From positions 166,346-199,881 of the forward strand of contig BFEA01000023.1 in assembly GCA_003427395.1 (NCBI GenBank): a DNA stretch of 33,536 nt, in the 5' to 3' direction. The notes under the pieces are model-generated. The model worked only from the letters and a program-made list of their open reading frames with translations, searched no databases and was not told where the DNA came from. Within the stretch, counting starts at the first letter, position 1; each line of letters begins with the position of its first letter. Source of the DNA: Chara braunii (taxonomy: Eukaryota > Streptophyta > Charophyceae > Charales > Characeae). Positions 20,596-31,449 of this stretch are shown one piece after another. The position numbers and the translations under genes were made by a program.

Positions 20596-20896
20596 GTAAG
20601 TTTTCATGAAAAAATTCCTCCCTTCTTATTCCACTCCTTTCCACTGAAGAGGTTAGAAACGTTGGACTGTTTTTAATCACGTGTTTGTGATCTTATATGA
20701 AGTCGTATCATGATTTCCCATTATGTCCACCCCCTTTCCCTCCTCCCCAACAGTGTAGTTATTTCACTGAATTGCCAAGATAGGCCGGGTGTCGCTGCCC
20801 TCCTTGGATGGTTCCAGAGCAAATGTTCGTTTGGTTGCATCCGCTGCCATCTTTACTCGCTTCTGAAGAATCAAGTGTGACCTTCCCTTTCGGTAG

Positions 20897-21025
20897 GAGG
20901 TCAATCCCCCGCTCTTGCCGAGATAGTGTCACAGTCCACACAGCAAGTCAGCATCAGAGCACGGCAAACACTCAATGACCTGCACCACTCTGCCTTCATC
21001 AGAAAAGACAAAGCTCATGGAACAG
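20897..21025 (+). other. candidate exon, partly duplicated downstream
   Basis: It reads ..SPALAEIVSQSTQQVSIRAR.. then QTLNDLHHSAFIRKDKAHGT in one frame between an acceptor-like and a donor-like site. Its last 37 bases (20,989-21,025) recur at about 22,620-22,656, again followed by GTAGA. No family is recognised. Confidence 0.25.
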
Positions 21026-21185
21026 GTAGAGTGCACTTGAATAATGCCAGCCACAACAGGATGGCACTCGTGAAAGAGAAGCCAGGCAAGGAAGATACTT
21101 TCCTCACTCGATGACCTGTTGCAGGTTCGCTCGCAAAAACAAATGTGACAGCTGATTCAGAAGATGGTGGTGGCAACTGATCGAT

Positions 21186-21189
<4 letters not shown>

Positions 21190-21259
<70 letters not shown>

Positions 21260-21283
21260 NNNNNNNNNNNNNNNNNNNNNNNN

Positions 21284-21309
<26 letters not shown>
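21190..21309. repeat. (CT)n-gap-(CA)n microsatellite
   Basis: CT repeat at 21,190-21,259, a 24-base gap of N at 21,260-21,283, then a CA repeat to about 21,309. The true array length is unknown. Confidence 0.97.
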
Positions 21310-21321
<12 letters not shown>

Positions 21322-21447
21322 ACAAATACACACAAAAAACAATCCCCTCAGTATATTCTTGTCCTCATCCTGGTCTCCATATTCTAGTCAACATCAGTAT
21401 GATCTTGCCTTGTCCTCGTAGGTCATCTTCATCTTCACTCCGCATGG

Positions 21448-21451
<4 letters not shown>

Positions 21452-21519
<68 letters not shown>
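21452..21519. repeat. (CT)n(CA)n microsatellite
   Basis: CT units to 21,483 pass into CA units to 21,519. This is the same compound arrangement as the gapped array 170 bases upstream, so the two may be copies of one locus. Confidence 0.95.
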
Positions 21520-21520
<1 letters not shown>

Positions 21521-21918
21521 CCACAGACAGATGCCTGCCCACTCCGCGTTTGTGCACGCATGTATGTGTACTTGTGCATGTTCATGCATGCATGGGTGGT
21601 TGTGTTCGCTATGCATAACTCGACAAAAAGAGCACGAGTGAGCCAGACTGTTTCGTCGGACTAACTTGTCAAGAGGTTGAACCCCAAAGGTCTCCCCTCG
21701 ATGCACTTCCACACTTGCATGCGCTTGTGTGCCCATGCAATGTCATGGTGGCTATACACACCTCCACCAAAGAAGGCAGTGCGGGCAAGCCCTCAAACCA
21801 ACAGGCCTTTGTACTCCACTACAGCGGGGGCGCCTCCCTGCAACGGCCCAATGCCTGCCAGGTACAGACATTTCTTTCCCTACGGGCCCGTACAGGCCGT
21901 CTTCTCAACGGGCACGGC

Positions 21919-22038
21919 GATCCAGACCATCCGCAGTCCTACCAGCCTGACAGTTCAGATCGTCGCGCAATCTTGAAGTCTCAAGATTGCACAATGATCT
22001 GAACCGTCAAGTCCGTAGGACCGCGGACGGTCTGGATC
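21919..22038. mobile_element. palindromic MITE-like element
   Basis: Two arms of about 58 bases (21,919-21,976 and 21,981-22,038) are inverted copies at roughly 80% identity around a 4-base centre. Each arm runs GATCCAGACC(A/G)TCCGC, GTCCTAC, GTTCAGATC and GCAATCTTGA from outside in. A third, more diverged arm follows in direct orientation at about 22,045-22,115 (AAGATTGCACGAC ... GATCCAAACCATC). Confidence 0.82.
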
Positions 22039-22379
22039 ATCCCACGATCTTAAAGACCTAAGATTGCACGACGCACGGCGATCCAAACCATCGGCCCGAT
22101 AGGACAGCAGACGGATTGCCCAATTCTCACATTAGGGATTTCTACAAGTGCAGGGACAAGGACTACTTGCCACATCAAACCAATGTTGGCTGGGGCAAGT
22201 TTCACCGCATCAGCTGTACATGCAGGCTGCCTCTTGCATTGGATGTCGTTCCAAGCAACAAGCACCACCGAAAGGCATAAGGAACTACAAACTCCCTTCA
22301 CACCCCTTTGCACCTGATGAAGCGAGGGCAGGACGACAGCTGTCTGAGCAACGAGGCAAGACAGGACGGCAGAGAAGTC

Positions 22380-22619
22380 CCTGCCTCAAAAGAGGTTGCC
22401 TACAAATGGATGATGCATCGACTACCNTACTCCTCTACATATATAGAATACAGTCATTATATGAAGTAATATAACCCTCTTGGTTCTGGCTCCTGCCATT
22501 CTGGGGAGCAACAGTCCGGTTCCTGCCTCAAAAGAGGTTGCCTACAAATGGATGATGCATCGACTACCATACTCCTCTACATATATAGAATACAGTCATT
22601 ATATGAAGTAATATAAACC
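22380..22619. repeat. direct duplication, period 142 bp, with one unresolved base
   Basis: CCTGCCTCAAAAGAGGTTGC through ATATGAAGTAATATAA occurs at 22,380-22,474 and again at 22,522-22,616, identical except for N at 22,427 where the second copy has A. The near-perfect identity is unusual for this region. Confidence 0.92.
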
Positions 22620-22704
22620 TTCTGCCTTCATCAAAAAAGACAAAGCTCATGGAACAGGTAGAATTTTTTTTTGTGTTCGACAGACAAATTTGCTTCCATG
22701 AGCT

Positions 22705-23474
22705 GTGTTATTATCTCCTCTTCCCTTCTGACAGGTATCTCTCATTCTCCGTAAGAAAAATGGTGTCAGAAAGTTTTTTTTTTTTTTTTTAAAGTAAATC
22801 AGAACCTCTTGGTTCTGGCTCCTGCCATTCTGGAAAGCAACAGTCCGGTTCCTACTAAAGCTACCAACCAGATAAGACTTCTTATGTTGGCAGACCTTCA
22901 CTCTTTGTTTTTCTTTGTCTAGCAGACCTTCCAACAGACACGTTCGATCTGTACAGGTAATACAAAGCACAGCAGACTTCAATCAGTGCAGCAATGTTCA
23001 ATAACTACGCGCACACAAATTTGTGAGTCGACACATCGAGTCAACTGCTTGCACACAAATTTGCAAGTCAGCACGTTGCCATCAACGGCATCAAGAGAGC
23101 ATCCTGCAGACTTCTATCAGTAGTGTAAGCAGGCACACACAAATATGCCGCCATGCAACCCATCATCTCAACTGCGTGCAAACAAATTTGCACATCAGCA
23201 TACAACAGCGCTGTCCTTCTTCCGACTTCGATCAACACAGAAGATTCTCATTCGCCCATATTCACGGCAGTTACACAGCACAAGTTTCATCTCCCCATGC
23301 CCCCAGATTTTACCTCTTTCTCCTTAAAAGGCAGACAGCACTTGTGACACTCAAACCTTCATGGAGTTCTTTCTCACTTCAACGTGTTTGCTGTTCGACA
23401 ACACTCAAGTCCACACCGTATTTCTTACAGAGAATGAGAGATACCTGTCAGAAGGGAAGAGGAGATAATAACAC
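22705..23474. mobile_element. possible element with 54-bp near-perfect inverted repeat
   Basis: Arms at 22,705-22,758 and 23,421-23,474 are inverted copies with one mismatch, starting GTGTTATTATCTCCTCTTCC when read inward. They enclose about 660 bases without a recognised gene. No target duplication was evident, so this may be a transposon or an inverted duplication. Confidence 0.6.
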
Positions 23475-24598
23475 AACCACAATCTAGAACCACTGAGAAC
23501 AAGTTGCCTTTCAAAAGTGGCACACTCCATGTTGGCTTTAAACACAATCAAAACGCAAACAAGTTACCCAACTCGTCACAGAAACGCTGAACGTGATTGC
23601 AGGCACCCAAAGCTGACCACTCTCCACAAAGGCTGCTCCACACACTCTCATTTCCACTACCCCACACCCACTGGACTCCGCACACAATGGCAATAGCTCT
23701 GTTGCTCCCAGAAAACTGCCACGACGCCTCCAACAAGATACATTAGCTGAGATAAACTAGTGTACTTAGCTGAGACAAACACGTCCATCTGTGGGTAATC
23801 TCTTTTCGATTATAGACAAAAGAGCACGGGGAGAAGACGAGAGGGGAACCCTCTATGGGAATTCTATTTCCAATTGCAAGCTAGAGAGCATGGGAAAAAC
23901 AAGAGGAGAAGAAAACAGGACACAAGCAGAAAAAAGACTGAAAACAGAAACAGGACATGAAAGTAAAAAAAAAAAAAAAGAAACAGGACAGGAAAAGACT
24001 GAAAACAGCAACAGTCGACTCCGTTCGAGATACGAGAAGAAAAAACGAGGCGGAACAAAAAGAGATGCACTCGCTTTTCGCTGGCAAAGGGAATCTTTTT
24101 TCCAATACAGGCACGAGAGCAGGGGCAAAAGAGGAGAGGAAAACTTAAAAAAAAAAGAACCATAAAAATAAAGAGATAACAGAAAACAATTAACTCAGCC
24201 TGAGATGCAAAGAAGAAAGGGTGGAGGAAAGCCAAAGGACACATCGCAAAGCTTGGGTTGGTTCAAACCACGATCAAACTCTTTCTCTACGGTAAACAAA
24301 CAACACGCGCGTGAATGAACACACCATTTGAATGCACACATTCCAGTGTGCTTTTCCCCTGGAGAGCTCATACACGAAAAATTGAAGTCCCGTTTCCGTC
24401 GACGGACCCACTCTGCTACCTCAACATACCCTCGTCAGAGAGACAATATCATCGATTTTCGGTTTACACGAACAGAAAAAAAAAACAAAAAAAAAAACGA
24501 CAGAAGCGCTTAAAACCCCGCGGCACACTTTCATCTTCCTCCTGCCATTGGCGATCGATCAACCACTACCGCTCCTTTCTTCCTTTCTCTCTTATCTC
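23475..24598. other. spacer and probable eIF3g 3' flank
   Basis: No gene is recognised. The stretch 23,810-24,170 is purine-rich with loosely repeated GAGCA(C/T)GGG...GAGGGGAA and AAAGACTGAAAACAG (23,933 and 23,996) blocks. The part next to 24,599 should hold the eIF3g 3' untranslated region, read on the minus strand. I could not place a poly(A) signal with confidence. Confidence 0.5.
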
Positions 24599-25958
24599 TT
24601 ATCTCTTATCCTCACGCGGCGTGGCCCACTCAACCTTCAAGATGAGATTGTCATAACCGTAACCATTGATCTTCGAGATCGCACGGATAGCATCGTCCCT
24701 GCAACACGTCACAAGCACACAACCGTTCCTTGCTGAGAAGCCGTATTTTTAATAACATCTTTATTATCTTTATAACATAATAATTAGCAAACAGGGCAGT
24801 GAAAACACATCGGAGCAAGAATCAAAAGCTCACACTGCAATAAAATAAGCCAAAACGAAACGTGCACTCCACAAATCCGGTCACCCAAACATAAATACTG
24901 GAAGTCAGTGACGTCCGCTATAGTATAAGCCAATAAGCGAAAACGACAAGTGCAATCCGTGATAGAATTAAGCCAAAAAAAAAATAGAGAAATGCGCTAC
25001 GTCAATCCCTTCATCTACACATAAAATAAGACAGTGACACCACAATGCCTCCTACGATATCGCGGGCTCACAGTTCATGTGGCTGAATTGTATACAAGAT
25101 ATTAAATTACTAGTTATTCCTTAAAAAAACTAAACATCATTTCTGCAACAAACCCACCCATAGGTGGGAGAGCTAAAGAAGAAACTAATGAAAATCCTGT
25201 AAGCATAGGAAACATTTTTGGCTTTATCAATGCAATATATACCACCCAGCTCACTTAAACAAATAAAAAAAACATAATTTCTGCAACAAACCCACTCATA
25301 GTTGGGAGTGGCTAAAGAAGCTAATGAAAATCCTGTAAACATAAGAGACATTTTTGGCGTTTTCAATGCAATATACCACCCACCCAGTTCACTTCAACTA
25401 ATCTTCAACTGTTACTCCTTTTGGGGATTTAACTTTGCCGTTCCTTTCTTTTCCTTGTCGCAATTTCGGCGTTTTGTGGAACCGAAATCGCCACCGCTTC
25501 CCGCCAGAGGGATGAGATGATTTCGGTTCAGAAAGCGCTGAAAAGAATTGCGGCGAGGAACGTCAAAAGAAGTTCAATGATCAAAAAAGAGGTAATAAAC
25601 AGCCTACAGGTTGAGAGTCTTGAGACCTGAAGGAATCAAATTGATAGAACAACGTAACGAGATTCTTTTGACGTTCCTCGCCGCAATTCTTTTGGTCTAT
25701 CAATTTGATGTATCCTTTCGCAAAACAAAATCGGACGAATTAAAAATCGTTTCTCAGAACGCAACCTTTGCATCGAAACGATATTCAAGGAATATATGAC
25801 TTCAATTTTCAGGCTAAGGGGAAAGTCAATGAAACTTTCCTGCATGAATCTGACCACAAATGCGCGTACATTCGGTCGACAAAATGAGAGTGTGCCAAAG
25901 CCGCTGCACTATCGATTACTAGACGTCACCTTTGAGACAGACAGACAGCTCAGAATCC

Positions 25959-26031
<73 letters not shown>

Positions 26032-29000
26032 CATCGATTAGCCCTATCAGTCTCTCTCTCTCTCTCTCTAGCTCGCTCGCTCCTTTTCCTTACCGCGTAC
26101 GGCTTCCGTGACGATCACGTGTCTGCTGTGCTTGTGTGCATCGAGCGGGTTCACTTGTCTTCACCGACTGATTTCTTCCTACGTAGTCTTCCATTTACTC
26201 TATCGTCACCTAACTGTCGAATCCCTAATCAACTGCTTCATTTACAGTTTGTGCATACCGTTATCTGGGCTGCCCTAAACTATAGCCACGTTCACACACT
26301 TGAAAAATTCAACAGCGAGTATGCCCTAACCTTCGCAGGGCACCCAACCCGTAGCCGCATCTATCACCATCGTGCAATCTCCTGCCTAACGGCCGTGCAA
26401 CGTTTCCCCGTCAGGTGACGCTGCAATCCCGACTGCAATGAAAAGAGAGATGGCCTCCACTCGAAAAATGCAACCCAAACAAAAAAAAACTCCCAGAAGA
26501 AAAGCATGCGCGTACTTCATAATAAGCTGAATGGATACAATCAACTCAAGATTAGCCTTTGTCGACGCCATGCACTCAAAAGGCACCCAATAGCGTGAAT
26601 TGCCGGCGAAAATTGAAGCCCCACGATAATCGCCCCCCCCCCTACTCCTAGGCAGTTAAATTAGGGGTCTGAACAAATCGATCTGACATACGATTTGCAG
26701 GTATGTAATTGACAGGATATCCAACTACGTTTGGTGCATGAAAAATAAAACTTTGACAAGAATATTGCAAACGCTGCCCAACCTACTAAATCTTCCGAGT
26801 GAAATAACATAAACTGACGCCTTCATATACATAGATAGGCATCAGAGAGCCCATCCCGGACCCTCCTATGTGCAAACTCCCTCCCTCGCATACAGCTCTC
26901 ACGTAGGTCCTTAGTTAGCGGCTGTAAGTAAGACGTAAGCCGGCAGAGGCTTGGCAACCGCGACCTGGATGGACGCTGTGTGAATGATCAATCAATCAAA
27001 TCTGTCTTCTCCATAGGACCCTTTGTGCGATGATTACCCACTTCGCCCGAATAGAACGCCCGGTCATTGTAGAAGCTGTAATTAGCGCAATTTTCATTTT
27101 AGTTGTAATCGGGGAAGGACAGCAGGAGGCAGCTGACCAAGCGCGAACGAAAACAAACGCGACGTGAAAAACGAATTTCTTATTCGTTTCTTAATGAACT
27201 ACATTTCAAAACAGTTGCCCATACTTTTGAGGGTGGCAAGAAGAAGACAGTGCACAACATATTCCCCAATTCTTGTCCTTTCATTAAGGGACTCTGAAAC
27301 GACTCCGCAAATGAAAAATAGCTCATCAACCAACGAGCCTAGCTCAGTTGGTACAACCAGGAACCATTCAAATACAGCCCTGCGTTGAAACGCTGCTGCA
27401 AACTTGGTCAATGGAAGGGAAACAAAAAAACGAAGCTCATCATCACACATATACCTCGGGTAAACTTCCACAACGGACATCTAGTGCGGAAGACAAAGGG
27501 GAAGCCGAGAGGACAACCGACCACACCGGAGGAGCAACAGCAGCGCTAAAGCGGGGAACACAAGTGCCACTGCATGGAAGATACTATAAGATAGAGAACG
27601 TCTGCTGCAACCCTAGGTCAGCAGAGATGAGGGGAAGCCGAGAGGAGAACCGACAACACTGAGCAACAGCAGCGCTAAAGCGGAGAACACAAGTGCCACT
27701 GAATGGAAGATAATATAAGATAGAGAACGCCTGCTGCAACCCTGGGAGAGCAGAGATGGAGAGAGAAACAACGCTCATGCGATACCCCAAGTTGAAAAGA
27801 AGCCGAGAGGAGAACCAACAGGGGAGGAATGACTACGGCGGCAAGCGGAGATAAGAGACAGAACGTCCGCTAGGGCAGCAGAGATGGAGAGAGGAACGAC
27901 GCACAAAGTGATACCCCAAGTTGAAGAAAAGCCGAGAGGAGAACCAACAGGGGAGGGGGAATTGACTATGGCGGCCAAGCAGAGAACAAGACAAGCGCCT
28001 TGGAATGGGAGATAAAGAGATGGAACGCCCACTAGGGCAGCAGAGAGGGAGAGAGAGGGACCACATATAACACAAGTGATACCCCAAATGCGTACGTCTA
28101 CATGACCCTAGGAGGACGAGTACTGACGAGAGAATCTACGTATTTGGCCTTATCGGTAGGAATAGGAATACTGAAGAGAGAAAGCGAGTTCTGAGAAGTA
28201 GCAAAGACTGGATTAGACAGACCGGAGGAAAAGGCGAGCGCTCCATAAGGAGGCAACAATCGCATACGAAAGTTGGCATTACGACATAGTAATACACCTC
28301 GAAGAGTGGGGATTCAGGGACAGTGGCGATTCAGGGACAGTGGGGATTCAGGGACAGTGGGGATTCAGGGACAGTGGGGCCCAAGCGAAGGAGAGAAACG
28401 GTAGAAGCTCCGTTCGAGTGCCGAGAGAAGGCCATCAATGGTGGTTCCTTCCCGAGGGACCCACCATCGAAACTGAAACGACACAGAGGAGAGATTCGCA
28501 TGGATCCTGCGCCGGGATGATACGCATAAATCGAGAATAGGTCCAAATTCAAAAAGAAAAAGAAAAAAAAGAAAGTACAGAGGACGTAAACCATGTGAAG
28601 AAAAAGGAGAAAGAGCTGATGAACACGATGTAGTAAATGGGAGCTGCAAACTGCACCGAAAGGCAGGGGACGTAACCCATGCGAATAGGAAGGAGAACGA
28701 CCTGATGAAAAGAACCAAGGAGCAGAGGCGATGGGAAATGGAGAGAGCAACCCAGATGAAGACAGCAACCCAGATGAAGACAGCCAGCACCGACTCGCCA
28801 CAAATTTCTCAACTTGAACAAGGAGAGAGTGTGATGATGAACCAAAAACAACAACAAAAAAAATGATAATGAAAAGTTACAGATGCAGAGAGACGCAGAG
28901 AGGCGGGCAAGCGAAGAAGGATCGACAAACGGAACCCCAAACTTCACAAGCGGAGAGAAGAAGATACAGTACCGTTAGAATAGCAGCGAGGCACGAGAAA

Positions 29001-31449
29001 AAAGGGGGCGGACGAGGAAGCGGAAGCGAGGAGAACACGCATGTCGGGCTACGTAACGAAACCGTGGGAACCACAGAGAAAGGACAGGAGAAGAAAGGAC
29101 AGGGAGAGAAAGGAGAGAGGAACTTTTCTTGGTTGTCGTCAATATCGTCGTTTGTTCATTGGCCAATCTCCGCCTGTAAACTTCGGTTCAGCGTATTCCT
29201 TCACGTACTCCTTGCGGGTGCAAAAATTGAGTACCTTGGCGGCGGAAGAGAACTGCCTGGCAAGTAGAGTACCCATAATTTCGAATAGAAGCGCCCTATT
29301 AATTGCCTCCCGAAGTGGGACAAGTACTCCATCTACCTCCTTATTGGGGGACGAACTGGGGGAGAAGTGTCCAACATAAGAAGCAAAGGTTAATAATAAA
29401 CGTCTAACGTTATAAGAAGCAAAGGTTAATAATAAACGTTTAACGTTGTAAGCAGCAAAGGTTAATAAACGTCTGACGTTGTAAGAAGCAAAGGTTAATA
29501 ATAAACGTTTAACGTTCCGCGGCAGAGATTCGAGGCAGAAACAAGCGTCATACTATCCGATCAAGGCATTCTAACACAGACCAGGGCACACAATCCACAT
29601 AACATCAAGGCACTATAAGAGAAGAAATGACAGCATCATCCATATGACTTGCCACTGATCACTGANTCAAGGCACTATAAGAGAAGAAATGACAGCATCA
29701 TCCATATGACTTGCCACTGATCACTGACATCCCGCCCGAAGAAGGCTCTACGTAAATAAAATATACCAGTAATTTAATATACTAGTACTTCAATGAGTAA
29801 GATGGCACAGTACACGCACACCCACGGCGTCATGTGCGCGACTGTGGCAAGCGAAAGACCGGAGTACGGGGACACTTCCGCCGCCTTGCGCACAGCTGTC
29901 GCCGGCTTGCACACCAATTCCGCCGCCTTGTGTCACCACTTGCGCGCCGCCTTGTTCACAACTTGCTTGCCCCGCCGCGCTCTTGAGTGAGACAAGTGCA
30001 AGATACTAAAGGCGGCGTGTAAAAACAGGAGAGAGAAAAGGCTACGCAATAAGGTAATTATACGCAGCAAAGGGCGTGGTTACGAGAGTAGAGGGGGAGA
30101 GGGATGTAGAGAGGGCGTGAGGAGAGGTGGTTAGTCGGAAAGGAGTTCGATAGAAGACCTCGACAGACGTAATTAGAGACTAGAAACAGTGTAACAAGAA
30201 ACGGGAGGAGAGACTGGCAACAACACAGGAGAAGAGATCAACAGACGAATGAATAGGAAGGACAGAAAGGAAGCCAGTAGCCCAAAATCGATTGACGAAT
30301 GAAACGCAGAGAAGAGAACGGCGAAAACACGGACAGATAGAAAGAAGAGGGGAGGAGAGGTGAAGAGGAGAGGAGTCGGGCAGAAAAGGAGGTGCAAGGA
30401 CAAGAAGAAATACCTTGAGATTCCCTTCGTCGTAAGAAAAGGTGTGCACGAACGGGAAGAGGCCTCGAAAGCAAGAGACGGAAAGGACATGACGCTCACA
30501 AGTCGGCAGAGGGAAGAAAACAGGCAGAGTAGAGGACACGACGGGACTTGGAAAACACGGCGCGGAGGAGACAGACAGGGGATGGGGGAGAATTAAAAAA
30601 TAAAAAAAAAAACAGAAGGATTTGAACCAGCTGAAGGAGGACAAGCCAAGGAAAGTCTAAGTCTAACCTGTTGACGAAGTTGATGAAGGCAAACCCTCTG
30701 CTCAAGCCAGTTTCTCTATCGAACGCCACATAGATACGAGAGATGGGTCCAAAAGGTCTGAACAACTCCATGAGGTCCGCCTCCCTCGTATCTTCAGAAA
30801 GATTTGTGACACGAATGGAGTTATCATCTCTTCCTCGTTGCCGCATTCCCTCTCCCTCCTTGTTCGCCCCTGCTCTCATGCTAGGCGGCACGTACGCTCC
30901 TCTTCCGGGCGCTGCCCCTGCAGAAGCCGCACCTGGAGCACCGTCTTCCGTTGGCGCCTTGTCCTGGAACATACCATCCTTCGCCAGATCCTTGTACGGA
31001 CACTTTGACGTCCAGTGATCACCCTTCTTACCGCAGATACGGCACACGATGAGAGACGTATTCCCGCTGGCCACCAGTCCTGCCAACTCGTTCTTCTCCG
31101 CCTCCTTCCCTCCGCTAGGGCCTTTCACTCTTTCCAAGAAGATCTCTTCCGTCGATACGATCGTAACGTTCTGATTGCCCGACACGAGGGCTGCGTCGCC
31201 AAACTTACGCCATTGCCGCCGCTTAATTACATTCTTGTTCATTTTCTTCACCTGCTTCTTGACTCTGCTCTTCGTGGTAACCTTGACCTTCTCGTCGCGT
31301 TCATTGTACCTGTACTCGATTACGATCTTGTAACCATTCTCATCAGGACCCAGGACCTGGATGGGCGGCAGAACTCCCTCTAATCCATCATCGCCGTCGT
31401 CATCCAAGTCGTCTCCCCACCGCACTCTGCCATCGATTGGAGGCGCCAT
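24599..31449 (-). CDS. TIF3G1: eukaryotic translation initiation factor 3 subunit G, two coding exons
   Basis: RNA-binding subunit of eIF3, the cytosolic complex that promotes 43S assembly and scanning. Exon 1 is 31,449-30,668 and exon 2 is 24,698-24,599 (minus strand). Donor AACAG|GTTAGA and acceptor GTTGCAG|GGACG join in phase 2 to complete an Arg codon. The product is 293 residues, close to plant eIF3g. The N terminus has RWGDD and an acidic run (10-24). Basic residues 61-82 carry an RRQWRKFGDA block. A zinc knuckle follows: C136, C139, H145, C150 in CRICGKKGDHWTSKCPYKDL. The RRM spans about 211-285, with RNP2-like IRVTNLS and RNP1 RGFAFINF (251-258). Exon 2 finishes the RRM (INGYGYDNLILKVEWATP) and stops with TAA. 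The ATG at 31,449 has A at -3 and G at +4; an in-frame GTG 30 bases upstream is not needed. All key motifs are intact. Confidence 0.96.
25131..25398. repeat. direct duplication, period about 140 bp
   Basis: Both units contain AACAT(C)A-TTTCTGCAACAAACCCAC, CATAG-TGGGAG, CTAATGAAAATCCTGTAA, ACATTTTTGGC and TCAATGCAATATA in order. They differ by small indels. Confidence 0.93.
25541..25709. repeat. nested inverted repeats (hairpin structure)
   Basis: A perfect 31-base inverted repeat pairs 25,541-25,571 with 25,663-25,693 (outer end AAAAGAATTGCGGCGAGGAA). Interleaved with it, ATCAAATTGATAG (from about 25,635) pairs with CTATCAATTTGAT (from about 25,697). The interleaving means the two stems cannot form together, which suggests two insertion or inversion steps. 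Confidence 0.9.
25961..26027. repeat. (CT)n microsatellite
   Basis: About 33 uninterrupted CT units, with a second short CT run at about 26,051-26,069. Confidence 0.97.
27041..27125. mobile_element. degenerate MITE copy D in the eIF3g intron
   Basis: The left side, CGCCCGAATAGAACG then CCCGGTCATTGTAG, matches the left arm and core start of the 4034-4145 element. The right side, GTTGTAATCGGGGAAGG, matches its right arm GTTGTATTCGGGGGAAG. The core between is shortened and diverged. Confidence 0.55.
27484..28084. repeat. irregular tandem repeat of 120-200 bp units
   Basis: Four or more diverged units share AAGCCGAGAGGA(G/C)AACC(G/A)AC, GATAGAGAACG-C-GCTG, GCAGAGATGGAGAGAG, TGATACCCCAAGTTGAA and CAAGTGCCACTG. 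Unit lengths vary through internal deletions. No open frame runs through all the copies. Confidence 0.82.
28308..28379. repeat. 18-bp tandem repeat, four copies
   Basis: GATTCAGGGACAGTGGNG repeats four times; one unit differs by G to C. Confidence 0.96.
29376..29516. repeat. 35-bp tandem repeat, four copies
   Basis: Units of AAGAAGCAAAGGTTAATAAT followed by AAACGT(C/T)TAACGTT repeat four times; the third lacks three bases. AACGTT palindromes recur at each unit end. Confidence 0.95.
29604..29727. repeat. exact 61-bp duplicate flanking a single N
   Basis: TCAAGGCACTATAAGAGAAG through GCCACTGATCACTGA stands directly left of N at 29,666 and again directly right of it, with no differences. This looks like an unmerged contig overlap rather than biology. 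Confidence 0.9.

Larger units (their letters stand above)
24699..30667 (-). other. 6-kb eIF3g intron filled with repeats
   Basis: The intron of 5,969 bases splits the RRM just after RNP1. It contains a roughly 140-bp duplication (25,131-25,398), a perfect 31-bp inverted repeat (25,541-25,693), CT microsatellites (25,961-26,027 and about 26,051-26,069), MITE copy D, irregular 120-200-bp repeats (27,484-28,084), 18-bp repeats (28,308-28,379), a roughly 105-bp purine-rich duplication (about 28,575-28,715), 35-bp repeats (29,376-29,516) and a duplicate with an assembly N (29,604-29,727). No second conserved gene was recognised inside. The open frames of 60-156 codons there are repeat-derived or lack motifs. 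Confidence 0.85.

Noticed and set aside
21164-21179. GGTGGTGGCAACTGA, resembling a hAT end
   Set aside because: It matches the right tip of the hAT element over 15 bases, but no partner end or target duplication is nearby; chance cannot be excluded.
27340-27395. tRNA-like sequence CCTAGCTCAGTTGGTA
   Set aside because: The A-box is good, but no B-box (GGTTCGA) lies at the right distance and no cloverleaf can be drawn. It may be a SINE remnant but is too weak to list.
28331-28947. Overlapping minus-strand frames of 130-156 codons in the eIF3g intron
   Set aside because: They translate purine-rich and tandemly repeated DNA into Ser/Phe/Leu-rich peptides with no motif.
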